A stretch of 64,000 nt of DNA from Colias croceus (lineage: Eukaryota; Arthropoda; Insecta; Lepidoptera; Pieridae): the NCBI RefSeq assembly GCF_905220415.1, contig NC_059547.1, forward strand, positions 9,126,501 through 9,190,500, read 5' to 3'. Every line of letters starts with the position of its first letter. The first letter of the stretch is position 1. Positions 37,001-48,800 of the stretch are shown here, piece after piece. Below the pieces are notes generated by a model that worked only from the letters and a program-made list of their open reading frames with translations, was not told the origin of the DNA and did no database searches. The position numbers were made by a program, and so were the translations under genes.

Positions 37001-40000
37001 TATTATTGTTTATTTGTCGTAAATATAAATAAAAATTCATATCTTTTTCATATTAAATGTTAATTGACTCTTTTTAACCGACTTCAAAAAAAGGAGGAGG
37101 TTATCAATTCGGCCGGTATGTTTTTTTTTTTTTTTTTTAATGTATGTTCACCGATTACTCCGAGGTTTCGGAACCGATTTACGTGATTCTTTTTTTGTTC
37201 GATGCGGGATGGTGTCGAATTGGTCCCATAAAATTATTCGGATAGGCCCAGTAGTTTTTATTTTATGGGCATTTTTGAAAGTGCAAGTTTGAAGTCGGTT
37301 GTTTTTAACGTTATCACTTGTTATGTATTCTCCTATCAAATCTCTTACGGATAAGAATAAACTTTTAAATATCTCTATGATCTAGTAATTATATCTCCAA
37401 TTAATCTCTTAATAATAATCTCTGATTACAGTTCTAGAAGTGCCAGACATCACGTATCTAAAGGAAGACGAATTCGCCGCGCACTTCGACGACGGCACGA
37501 ACCCACAAGAGAACATTCCAGCGGTTGTGGTACATTACACTCCGCCGCATGTGTTTGATCATCCCGTGTAAGTGTATTAACTATTTGTGTATCAATAATT
37601 TATGTTACGCTGCTTGTTTTTAGCGGTTAAGACTAGCGGTCCGCCCCGGCTTCGCCCGTGGTACATATTTCGCAATAGTAGCCTATGTTCTTTCTCAGGG
37701 TCTAAAGATTGTCCGTGCTTAATTTCATCAAAATCGGTCCAGTAGATGCGTGAAAACCATACACACATACGTAATTACAAACCTTTCCTCTTGATAATAT
37801 TAGTATAGAAAAAAAATTGGTGGAATGACAGTGCAAACATATATGTGTACCATGATTGATATTCATTTTAACATCTTTACCTGGTAAGTATGTTACGTAT
37901 GGTGTTTATGGTGTGTCAATTTTTGTTTTTAAGAAAACACAAGTACATTTCCCATGCCATGTTTTTAATAGTTCAATTGGACATAGGACCGACATAGCCA
38001 ACGCTGTAAGTCGTGGGTCAGAGGCGGTGCACAGATCCAAAAAAAAATTGCATATAACATAATATTATCTTCATTTCTTCTATGAAATAAATTTATTTTC
38101 TCCTAGGTACCAATCGTTTATGGCTCTATTTGGTCCAACAACCCGCCATCTCATATTAAACGCAAAGAACTCATGCCTCGGCTCAGAAGCAGTGCACAGG
38201 ACGCAACACAAGTTGCACCTACTGGATCCGGATATTTTCCCACTGCTGAAGGATTTGAGTGTGCCCGCTGTGTGGAACGCCCATCCGCCGTTGCCAAAGA
38301 CAAGTAGCCCGATAAGATTAAAAGGCTTGGAGGAGCTGAAGAATAAGGTCAGTGCGGTTTTGGTTATTGATTAAAAAAGATAAATTTAATAACTATACGA
38401 TTTTAATTTTTTATGAGTATGAGAGTGATATAATGTATATTGTTTCCAAAATAAACTTCTGGTTTTTATCGGATTATTACTCTCATTAAATAAGTAGGTT
38501 ATAAAATTATCATGTTCTTACTGACAATATCTATATGGTCCTTCGAGCCTGATTTAAAGAACCGCTTTGAAGCCTGTTTTTTTTGGGAAGATTGCTCCCA
38601 AGATTACATTTGCTACTTGCTTTTATGGAAAAATTATCGTCGGATTTTGCTTATTTATATTTTAACAACACACAACTTATGCATCGCGTACTAACTTCGC
38701 TTCAATAAATACTGTTACGGTGGTGGTACTATAGCTTGACCGCAATGGCTGTAGGGCTGTATATAACTCAGGCCCGGAATCACAGACACAATAGAAAATC
38801 TATTGTGTCATGGCCCGATCGGGCCACGTGGGGCTCAATGGGTTAATAGGTATGTGCGTTGCGAGGCGGGGGAGAGTACCGACCGTTCCGTTACTTTCTA
38901 ACTTCAAACTCGTGCTGTCATGTCCCCGCCTCATCGCACATACCTAGAGCGCGGTATAGCGGTTGCGGTCAAGCTATAACTCATGCTCAGTGTCGTTTAC
39001 CCACACTAAACGCATGAATCGCTATGGCACAGTTCCACACGATCATCAACATGTACGGACCTGCCCACAAGCTTTATGTACTTATCATATTGTTTAACAT
39101 CCTACAAACGTATACATCACACTCTAATTTCTCATTAGTTATTTACCTAAGTTAAGGTACATTGCATGACATGACCGGTATGGGTTAACCAACACTAATA
39201 TATGTAATATGTAGATCGTGCTGACGCAGTTCCACACGATCATCAACATGTACATGCCCACAAGCTATCACAAGCTTTATGTACTTATCATTTTCGGTGG
39301 TTATTAACCTACAAACAATTTCACCTTAGTTGGGGATATTGCATGACATTATCGGTATTGGTTAACCAACACTAATCGAATAGATCGCGCTGGCGCAGTT
39401 CCAGACTATCATCAATATGGATGCGCCCGCGCATGGTGATGGAGAGCCTTCCCCGGATGCAGGAAGACTGGAACTGCTAGCGGCTAGGACGCTTACTGTG
39501 TTTCATTTAAGGCCTAAGCGGCAATTGGATAGGTGAGTAAAAAGAACCAAATGGATAATATGAATCTGTACTTTCTTTCAAATTCGATCCTCAATAAGAA
39601 TATGTGCTTTGTAAATACGACTTTAATTCATGTGAATAAGGTTGAATTTATTTTTGTGGATATTGATCAGCTTAGGTAGCCAAAATTTATTGTTTATGAT
39701 TTTTTTTGTCAAGTAATGCGAATAAAGTTTATTTTGCTTGATCTTTCTTTCAACTAGAATTTTACCAATACACGACATTTTTAAATAGTTGCTGAAATCA
39801 GTTATTCAGTATCATATCATAACTATAGTTTTTTTTTTTACGTTCAAGTATATTTTGAAAGACAATATCCATGATGATTTTAGTGTTTAATTGAATAAGA
39901 TTTAAAATATCCCAGTAGTTTTAGTTTTGCCTTTAAACTTGCCCTAACCCTAACCTTTTATCCGACCTTTATAAAACAGGTCAGCAGAACCAAAGCTACA

Positions 40001-43000
40001 CATCCAGGACTACATCCAAGAAACAATGGATGTAGATGGCTTCGTGCCAAGTCTGGAACAATTCCGTCGGCTCGTGGACACAATGCGATACGCTAAAAGT
40101 GACGCGAAGGAGTATCCAAAAGTAGTGTTCCTTGGTACAGGGTCGTGTATACCGAGCAAGACGAGGAATACGAGCGCTATTGTGCTGCAAATTGAGTGAG
40201 TAATTAATGGTCACATTTTGAAGTACATATTTGAATGCGATAATTTGTAAAAATATTATATAATTTAAGGGTCTATTAGTACCAAGTTTTTTCTTTTTTT
40301 TTTAGCTTTTTTATGTGTTTTTTTGTTATATTGTGTGGCATATCGTGTGTTTAAATGACAATAAATTTATTTCTTTCTTTCTTTCTTATAAATATAATTA
40401 AAGTAGTAACCGGATAGCATTTCCGTTAGAATAACTATTTGTCCAGAGGTTCAGCCTTTATTTGTTCCATCTATTATGTACACAGACCTCTTATATGAGC
40501 TTTCAGAACGTAACGAACGCTTTTGAATAATTTTTACCATCTGGGTACAAAAGGTATATTTTAGGGACAATATCAATCTTTCCCGCAGAAGAGTTATTTC
40601 CTTTTTCATAAAGCCACTGCTTATGCAAACAGTTTATTCTTCCAAATATTTGCATTTAAATAAGCGAGTTTTTATATTGTAACAAAAACCTTAAAAAGTC
40701 TTAATTTATCATCCGAACAATTCTTGTTCATAAAAACGAAGAAATATATTTTTTCAGTGAACAGCGCTCAATGCTCCTAGATTGTGGAGAAGGCACTTTT
40801 GGTCAACTGGTACGATTCTACGGACCGAAGCGTGTCAATGCCTTCCTTAGAACTTTGAAGGCCATTTATATATCCCATCTACACGCTGACCATCATATTG
40901 GTAAGTATTTTTATGTTTAATTGTATGAAATACTAGCGGTCCGCCCGGGCTTCGCCCGTGGTACATATTTCGCAATAAAAGGTAGCCTATGTTCTTTCTC
41001 AGGGTCTAAAGATTATCTGTGACAAATTTCATCAAAATCGGTTCAGTAGTTTATGCGTGAAAACCATACATACATACATAGAAACCTTTCCTCTTTATAA
41101 TATTAGTATAGATTCTTTTTCGTATCTCAATTTAGCCGAAATACGTTAAAGCGATATTTTGTTCTTTTGTCTGAATTGTATACAAATAAAATTTTACAAA
41201 ATATATGAATGTTATTCTGATGTATATTATATCTAGGTTTGTTTAGTTGAAAGTGGTACTAGGAAACTCCCATCTTCGATTTGTTTAATTCATTATTTGA
41301 AGTTGTATTCTGTTTTGGGCATTTATCGAGAATATTCTTTATAACGAATTGCTACTTAGATGTTAGGTAACGTCGAATAGGTGCCGAGCAGTGATGAAAA
41401 ATGTTCCAAAAATATTCCCTTTGTTAGCAAAAGAAATTGTTCCTTCTAATCCTACTAATATTATTAATGCGAAAGTTTGTATGGATGTATGGATGTTTGT
41501 TACTCTTTCACGTAAAAACTACTGAACCGATTACAATAAAATTTAGCACACATGAAGCCGCGGGCGGAAATCTAGTATATAAATAAAATATCTCTCTCCA
41601 GGTTTAATAGGCGTACTCCAAGCTCGTCGAGAAGCGCTAGACGAGATATCGGATTCAGAAACAGAACCGGCTCAACCGTTATATCTAATGGCGCCGGGAC
41701 AAATTGTCACTTGGCTGTCGAAGTATGACCAGCAGTTTGAGAGCATACGGGGAGAGTTTACGCTGATACCTAATCAGAACTTGGTAAGTTATAGCTCTTT
41801 AAGAGGAGGCTCCCTTTTTCATTTCTGGCACTGACAGACCGGTTACGGTACTAGACGCTAATACAGCCGTAATAAAGTTGAATATAGCTAAAACCCACAC
41901 AAAATCTACCAGTTTCTTTCATCACTTTTGGGGAAGACTTTCACAACTATCCCATTATAGCATGCGCTCTTTGATCGCGTTCGAGCTCGAAAAGTAAGTC
42001 TCAATTCTTATTTCGTTAATAACTAAAGTAATAATTGATCTAGAGAAAAAATATCTTGATATTCGATAGTAAACTCTATTTTCTTACTTAACATTTATTT
42101 TAGACATATAGTCCAAGTAAATCTTTAAAAAAATGTAATAATCCCATTTTTTAATAAAAAATGAATCGAGTGAAAATGTTACAATTACATAACTGTCTTG
42201 TAGATCGAAAGAAAAAGACCCAATAAATCATATACTAAAGTTCCATCTTGATTGTATGTGTGCCTGTTTCAGAATATGTATGCAAATTCACATAAAATTT
42301 AGGGAGCTTGCCCTTAAGTATTTCCCTATACAACATCTGAATTGAAAGTGTATGGGAAGTTATAAATTGAAAAAGAAAAATAATATCTATGGGAAGTTTT
42401 TTTATTTGGGAAAATAATAGTCAATCTGGATAAATGTGCCTACTTGATTTAATTTAATTTAAATAAATCCGTTACAAACTTATGATTTATTAATTGTTAA
42501 ATGAATAACAATTCCGTATGGGTTTTAAAACTAATTGATCACTTTTAAGCAACTTTTTTAAGACTACATGCTTTATAGGCCGTAATAAAAATTCAACATC
42601 TATAAGTAAAGTCCACATTCCACAGACGGAAGCGAAGCAGTCAACGAACGGCGACATGACGTCAGCGATATTAGCTTCTCTAGGAATCGACCGGTTGGTG
42701 ACATGCTACGTGTCGCACTGCCCCAACGCGTTCGGCGTCGCCGTGCAGGTGGGCGACGGGCATAAGGTCACATACTCGGGCGATACTATACCGTGCGATG
42801 AGCTGGTCAAGATTGGTACGTTTGAAATTGAAAAAAAAATGTATACTGAAAAAATCATAAAAATGTAAGGCTGTACCTGACCTAAAATAAATCTATTTTT
42901 TTATTATGTTTATGTAAAAGCGGGAAAACGATCTGGCGCGTCACCGGACTACTTCGATTCGAACGTAAAATAAAAATATAAATTGTTTAATTGTACGTCA

Positions 43001-44626
43001 CCATTAGGAACACTGCGTACGAAAAAGATCACATAATCATTGATATATCTGTAAATTTATGATATCCAATAAATAATTGCCATAATATTTTTCATGATAT
43101 ATAATATTATCTAAAACAAGCCGTATTCCATTATCAAAATTATACAAGTACTTATCTATTACCAATTCGCAGGTCAAAATTCAACGCTCCTAATCCACGA
43201 AGCGACAATGGAGGATGAGTTAGAAAACGAAGCGCGCATAAAGATGCACTCCACGACATCGCAAGCGATAGAAGTTGGCCGCGCTATGTGCGCGCGCTAC
43301 ACCGTGCTCACGCACTTCAGCCAGCGGTACGCGAGACTGCCGCGCCTCAACGCGCACATACTCAACGACAACAAGAGTGTGGGCATCGCGTTCGACAACA
43401 TGCAGGTGGGGTCAATGGCCGGCTAGCTTCTTTTAGAACGCCAGTTAGTTTAAATTTGGAATAAGAGTGTGTGCATCGCGTTCGACAACATGCAGGTGGG
43501 GTCAATGGCCGGCTAGCTTCTTTTTGAACGCCTGTTAGTTTGAATTTGGAATAAGAGTGTGGGCATCGCGTTCGACAACATGCAGGTGGGGTCAATGGCC
43601 GGCTAGCTTCTTTTCGAACGCCTGTTAGTTTGAATTTGAAATAAGAGTGTGTGCATCGCGTTCGACAACATGCAGGTGGGGTCAATGACCGGCTAGCTTC
43701 TTTTTCGAACGCCTCGTGTATGTGCCAGTGTATTGTTTGAATTTGGAACAAGATGGTGAGCATCGCGCTCGGCAACATGCAAATGGACGGGGTTAATGAC
43801 CGGCTAGCTTTTTTTTTAATTGCGTGATGCGTGTCGAATGTTTAAATTTTGAATTTGGAATGTGCAAATAACGCACGTGTGTACGTTTTCAATTGGAACG
43901 TCGAACGAGGATAGTAGGATGGTTTTTATTTGAGATAGAAATACAAATAGACCACCATTTTCCTTGTATTAAACATAGTGGTCACGCTCTTCTTATCAAC
44001 GCGCAGAAAATTACCGACGCCAAAATTATTCCCCATTAACTTCAAAATACTGTAATCACTTCAAAACTGTTTTCCGAATCGGTGGTAAATGTTAAAAAAT
44101 GTTATGACGATTCAAAAGTGCTTTTATAAGAAGTCTAATTAAATTTATGAATGTTTGAGTTTGAAATAACATTAGTTAGATTGTATTTCAATATTTTTCA
44201 AATGTTGCCATTCTTTCACAGATCACAATGAGTGACCTAGACCTCCTCCCGCACATGTACGCCCCTCTACAACTGATGTTCGCGGAACATTGCGTAGAGC
44301 TTGAACTGAAAGCGGCCCATAGAGCACGAGTCAAAGAAAAGCAACCCTCTTCCCCAGCGATACCCACTTCCGGTAGTATACGGCACTATAGCACTGACCA
44401 GAGACAAGATACAGACGATAAAAGTGACCAGAGACAAAACGCTAATACACAACGGACTGACCATATACAAGATACAGATGATAAAATTGACCATAGACAA
44501 GATAACGAAAGTAAAGTAGATAGAGAAGATATGTCAAAAGAATCGACTGACCATAGACAAACTTTAGACGGCCATATACAAGATATGGTCATAGATAATA
44601 AAGATGATATTGTTAGCGGTAGTTAG
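34032..44626 (+). CDS. ELAC2: Zinc phosphodiesterase ELAC2 / tRNase Z long form, 15 exons, 979 aa
   Basis: Exons: 34032-34300, 34452-34638, 34933-35054, 35541-35752, 36148-36236, 36676-36841, 37432-37567, 38107-38347, 39384-39532, 39980-40195, 40758-40900, 41602-41783, 42626-42815, 43173-43405, 44222-44626; 979 codons plus stop. tRNase Z removes the 3' trailer from pre-tRNAs in nucleus and mitochondria. The N-terminal half is the inactive metallo-beta-lactamase-like domain (YLFNCGECSQR near 91-101). The C-terminal half is catalytic: FLGTG near 570, the zinc-binding ISHLHADHH (636-642), SHCPNAFG (His735), YSGDT (Asp757), HEAT (776-779) and HFSQR. The first 36 residues are basic and hydrophobic, consistent with mitochondrial targeting. 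The C-terminus has a hydrophilic repeat tail (DHRQD/DHIQD). The next poly(A) signal is at 44764. Confidence 0.95.
35220..35437 (+). repeat. SINE-like interspersed repeat (type B-related)
   Basis: Phrases GTGGCTTCGCCCGCATTTTC, GGATTTCCGGGATAAAACTT, ATCGGTTCAGTAGT and the end CATATAATATTAGTAGGAAG mark a lepidopteran interspersed repeat in ELAC2 intron 3. Confidence 0.6.
35810..35950 (+). mobile_element. MITE-like element, family X copy 2
   Basis: GTGTGCCGAGCACACGTGTC, AAGTGAAACTTCTTTG (35841-35856) and the inverted end GAAGTTTCACTTC near 35932-35944. It is related to 15018-15175 and lies in ELAC2 intron 4. Confidence 0.65.
36371..36569 (+). repeat. SINE-like interspersed repeat (type A)
   Basis: ACTAGCTGTGCCGCGCGGTT head, then TTGGTCTTAGCGTGATAATA, ATCGGTCCAGTAGTT and a TTTATAATATTATAGTGTAG tail. 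In ELAC2 intron 5. Confidence 0.75.
37076..37300. mobile_element. MITE-like element with AACCGACTTCAAA inverted ends
   Basis: Starts AACCGACTTCAAAAAAAGGA and ends with the reverse complement TTTGAAGTCGGTT, 225 bp apart. An internal poly-T tract and the phrase GAACCGATTTACGTGATTC lie between. This repeat type is common in Lepidoptera. In ELAC2 intron 6. Confidence 0.75.
37632..37810 (+). repeat. SINE-like interspersed repeat (type B)
   Basis: ACTAGCGGTCCGCCCCGGCT head, GTTCTTTCTCAGGGTCTAAA, AAATCGGTCCAGTAG and tail TGATAATATTAGTATAGAA. Nearly the same as the 40932 copy. In ELAC2 intron 7. Confidence 0.75.
38730..38978. mobile_element. Foldback/MITE with TATAGCTTGACCGCAA inverted ends
   Basis: A 16-bp perfect inverted terminal match (38730-38745 and 38963-38978) encloses a second inverted pair (AGGTATGTGCG near 38848, CGCACATACCT near 38934). 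It lies in ELAC2 intron 8 just upstream of the partial exon copies. Confidence 0.7.
39014..39430 (+). repeat. Partial tandem copies of ELAC2 exon 9 start (3 units)
   Basis: The true exon 9 begins at 39384 (ATCGCGCTGGCGCAGTTCC). Degenerate copies begin near 39018 (GCTATGGCACAGTTCCACAC) and at 39214 (ATCGTGCTGACGCAGTTCCA). Between them, GGTTAACCAACACTAAT and CACAAGCTTTATGTACTTAT recur. The middle copy keeps an AG acceptor dinucleotide and reads in the exon frame for about 30 codons before TAA. Confidence 0.85.
40932..41112 (+). repeat. SINE-like interspersed repeat (type B)
   Basis: ACTAGCGGTCCGCCCGGGCT head and CTCTTTATAATATTAGTATA tail. In ELAC2 intron 11. Confidence 0.75.
41447..41578 (-). 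repeat. SINE-like interspersed repeat, reverse fragment
   Basis: CCTACTAATATTATTAATGC head (reverse tail), TTACTCTTTCACGTAAAAAC, CTGAACCGATTACAA and GAAGCCGCGGGCGGAAATCT. In ELAC2 intron 11. Confidence 0.6.
43374..43860 (+). repeat. Tandem array of ELAC2 exon 14 end and donor site (5 units, 90-bp period)
   Basis: Units start at 43374 (inside the exon), 43464, 43554, 43644 and about 43750. Each repeats AAGAGTGTGxGCATCGCGTT through the donor AACATGCAG|GTGGGG and about 50 bp of intron. The first four keep the donor intact; the fifth has CATGCAAATGG instead. An open minus-strand frame of 138 aa across the array is an artefact of its 90-bp period. Confidence 0.92.
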
Positions 44627-44763
44627 ACTACGAAATATTATGTCGATTTTAAATATTCTAGTGCCTTCGTTTTGTACAGTTAGCAGCTTGCGTTTTATTT
44701 GATCTTGTTATGCTTGTAAAGTAATTAAGTTTACTTGTAAAGTATGTTAAGTTGTTTGGAACA

Positions 44764-44769
44764 AATAAA
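44764..44769 (+). terminator. ELAC2 poly(A) signal
   Basis: AATAAA 138 nt after the ELAC2 TAG stop. Confidence 0.65.
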
Positions 44770-45865
44770 GTAATTTATATTATGTAATTGTTGTTTTATT
44801 ATACTCGATGTACATCTTGTAGTAGTTAATTTCAAATGTAATTTGACATTTAAACCTTTTATTTATTATTCTTGTAGAAATAACTACAACTGTTGAGAAA
44901 TAACAATGTTAATTGACATGAGATATAAATCATCTCAGAAAGTTTATTACAGATAATAAATCTTTTATATAAAGCTGTAGTGCCAAAACAGTATTTAATA
45001 TGGCTTTAATATAAAAAAAGTGTATGTAGGTACTTATGTACACGCGTTAGAAGTTATACTTCTAGTTCAGGATACATCGCCCATTTTTGCAAGTGACTAC
45101 TATAAAGCTAATTTTTCGTTTGTAGCTTTATTTTGATGAGACGCCCAATAATTTCGTGTACGAAAGTCTCGATTGTGGTAGCTAACAGAGATAACAAGGA
45201 TAAAAATTTTTGATTTGATGGTTCTCAAATATTTATTACTAACTGAATTTTTTTTGTTCAATCTCAAGATAATTACCTAAATTATTCGAAAAAATATTTG
45301 TCCTTCAAAATCTATGGTTGGTTCAAAGAGTCCCCCTTTCCAAAGTGTATCGATAACGAGGTCATCATAAATGATTACTAACAAGCTGATTTTTTTGTTT
45401 TCACTTAGTTAATGTTTATATAATTCAACAGACATATTGTCCTACAAATTGCGTAATAAATATTTGAGAACCATCAAATCAAAAAATTTTATCCTTGTTA
45501 TCTCTGTTAGCTACCACAATCGAGAGTTTCGTACACGAAATTATTCGGTGTCTCATCAAAATAAAGCTACAAACGGAAAATCAGCTTGATAGTAGTCACT
45601 TGCAAAAATGGGCGATGTATCCTGAATAACTATTCTTTGGCGTATGGAAAAACATACTAGAATATACAACTTGAACATAGTTATCAATTTTCATACCACC
45701 TAGAAGTTAGAACTAACTTCATGCTGTTAAATTTAGGTGTCGGTGTGCGCGCGCATCGTAAAAATTCACTCTCATCATATTTCTCCATCGCGCCAAAAGA
45801 AGTATAACTTAAAAAAACTTACGATTTTAATTTTTACTTTATTTATATTAAAATAACTTCTACAG
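44770..45865. other. Region between ELAC2 and the next recognised exon
   Basis: About half of this 1.1-kb stretch is the foldback element at 45066-45626. The rest is AT-rich. It should contain the promoter and first exon(s) of the downstream gene, but no convincing start codon with a phase-1 donor was found (an ATG at 45721 with a weak TTTAG|GTGTCG donor is possible). Confidence 0.4.
45066..45626. mobile_element. Foldback element with ~173-bp inverted arms
   Basis: Left arm begins TTCAGGATACATCGCCCATT; the right arm ends AATGGGCGATGTATCCTGAA near 45626. Arms stay paired through GGTAGCTAACAGAGATAACA and GATGGTTCTCAAATATTTAT, with few mismatches, around a ~215-bp AT-rich loop. No coding sequence. 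Target duplication is unclear (TAG/TAA next to the ends). Confidence 0.85.
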
Positions 45866-48800
45866 GTGCTTCAAGTAAAACTCATTCTCCGTCTAGAGAG
45901 CAGACATTATCACAACCGAAACTTAAGTACAGAGAGAGCAATGCATCTAGTAAGATTATATACCTATCTATTCTGTACATTTATGTAGTCTTAATTTAAA
46001 CAGTTATTATATAAACGTTATATATTTGAATTTTGTTTATTGCAACGTAACTGATCTTCGCGACTGATTATAATTGTATATTTTTTGTTAATAAGATGCA
46101 TTTTTCCAACATTCCAAACAGGTATCAAAATAGACCTAAAACCATGTAGTTCAATTTTTATTAATAGTACATTTTTTATCTTTATTTATTTTACTAGCTG
46201 CTCCGCGCGGATTCACCCCCGTGGCTCCACTCCTGTTGATCGTAGCGTGATGATAATATAGCCTATAACCTTTCTCGATATATGAGCTTTCTAACACCGA
46301 AAGAATTTTTTTTAATCGGACCAGTAGTTCCCGAGATTAGCGCGTTAAAACAAACAAACAAACTCTTCAGCTTTATAATATTAGTATAGATTAAAATGAC
46401 TTCTCCTTAATTAATTCTTCCGATAAAACAATAAGGTTAGCTCTTTCCATAATAAAATTATATTTTAGAACTCCGACAAGTACGAAACGGTTTATTATAC
46501 GGTGGTATTCTAACGCCGAGCCGCAGCAAATCGTGTTCTCCTGAAAAACGCTCTACTCGATCCAGCTTGCCAAGTTAGTGTGTAACTTACATCTTTAATA
46601 TATATAAATCTCGTGTCACAATGTTTGTCCTCAATGGACTATTTCTTTAATGGATATTTTCTTTTCATTAGAAAACAAAGAAAGTATCACTTTTTAGTAT
46701 ACTTTCAAAGTATCAAGAAGTGTGAGTTGAAATGCTGATGTGTGCACGATACTTATAAAATGAAATATTTTACAGTAGCTTATTTACTTCAATAACAGTA
46801 ATTAAAGTTTTTAACTGCAATGTCAGTGAATAGATTGTTTATTTCGAATAAAACATTCAATTTACAACTATTTTAATATGTCGTTTTAAAAATAAAGGTA
46901 CACCAGGCAGTGGAAGCGCACCGCATTCTCCTGAGAGGACATCTAGTTTATCATGTTAGTACCTTTAGTTTTTCCTTTTGGTAAAGGAAAATTAAAAAAA
47001 ATAACTTACGTCACGTAATTTATGGTCGCCCCAAAACTTGTTAAGATGTTTAAAACCGAAAACCGGGTCACTTTAAATGAACACAAAAAATTTTTGAACC
47101 GCAGTTACTTCCTATACTTATTATACATTCATTAGCATGTAAATATAAAAAATATAACATTTATGAAGCATATTTTTTAGCACAGATTTATAATTTTTAA
47201 TCGGTTTTATAGCTCGTGCTGCTAGCGCTCCTCCCAAGGAAAATAAGTTATGTATGGAGAAAACTGCTGACTTACCGAAACCCACCACTGGCTCCATATC
47301 TAGTGGTAAGTTTGTCACTGAAAACTTCTCAAACGGCTGTGCAGTTTTTGATGATGATTTTTGTAAATGTTTTAGTTCTACAGGGTAACTTAGTAAGTGC
47401 AATAACATTCTAAGGGTTCAACCGCACTATGCGGGTAGCCGCATTGCGGGTAGCCGTCCGGCTGGCCGCATTCGCAACCGCATCCTGCGGTCAGCCGGAC
47501 GGCTACCCGCATAGTGCGTATGAACCCTAACACTTCGAAATTTACAAATTACAGTAGATGGCGCTATTTTATAAATGATATCATATTTTTAAATAGCGCA
47601 ATCTACTAGTGATGCGAGTGAAGCTGCGGGCGGGAAGCTAGTTGGCTATACTTATAGATCTGCGAGAAATAATTTATATACTTTATTTACAGCAATTCGA
47701 TCGAAGAGTTCTAACAGCGGTGCTGCGCCAAAGGATGAAGTTAATTCCGATGATTACAAGAAAGGGAGATGCAGTCCCAAGTCAAATAATAGTCAGAGCG
47801 CTTTGTCGTCTACAGGTAAATTAGGACACCTTAAAGGATTACTTAAAGGATTAGGAACTTAATTTTGCAGTTGGAAATAGACCTGGATAATGAAAAATAA
47901 TTACGATAAAGGCGGTTATTTTGTAGGCTAAATAATTAAACGTAGGTACCTAAAAGCTATCCACCTCCGTAGTCCTTACCTACTAACTGCATAACTGTAA
48001 CTTACATATTTTGTTTTAAGTATTTTTGTGTGTTGTGCTGTCCCTGATAAATAAGTGTTTCATCTTTTCTTTTTTTTCTAGTAAGTAAAATATCGAGTCC
48101 AAGAGCTGAATACAATTTTTCTTACCCCAATTTTGGTAGGTTAATAAATTTAGTGAGTAGCTTAAGTACCAACCAAAGAGTTTTGAATTCTCCTATATGC
48201 CAAGGTTGCCTGAAAGATATCGCTTCTGAGTGATAAGGCCGCCAATCTCTAAATTTGCTATGTATGTTATTTAAATTAGATCTCTTAAATGTATAATAAA
48301 GTGTTTAAAAAAAAAATAGGTACGGAAACACCAAGTGGTTACGGGAAGCCGCTTGTCACACCATTGAATAAAAGGCTCACAATAAGAAGAGAAACCCGTG
48401 ACAAATGTAGAGGTATGGTTAATTTGTGACTTTTGTCAATATTTTTTTTATAACTTTACGATCCGAGTCGAATTATCTTCTGGAAATACATAGTAAAAGT
48501 TTCGTTTAACTAAACGCGTAAGAAAAACTAAAAGTTTCGTTTATCGTTATAAAAACATTTTCTTATTCTAGTTGCAGAATCTAATCCAGTTGTGAATACA
48601 ATAAATCGATCCAGATCTCCCCTCAAATCATGGAAAGGTAAAATCTTACTTCTTAAATCTGAATTTATCTTTTTTCTTATTCAAATTTTAACTGTTCCTG
48701 GATTCACTAACTCTACATAAATAGTGTAAAAATTGTTTAAAATGTTGTGGTAATTCTATTCAATACTAAGTGTAGTACCTACAACAGTTATATTCCTTGT

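Noticed and set aside
43362..43778. 138-aa repetitive protein on the minus strand
   Set aside because: It is the antisense reading of the 90-bp tandem array at the ELAC2 exon 14 donor; a period divisible by three keeps it open.
47609..47642. Exon-like GC-rich piece before 47693
   Set aside because: It matches the head of the type B interspersed repeat (AAGCTGCGGGCGGGAAGCTAG), not coding sequence.
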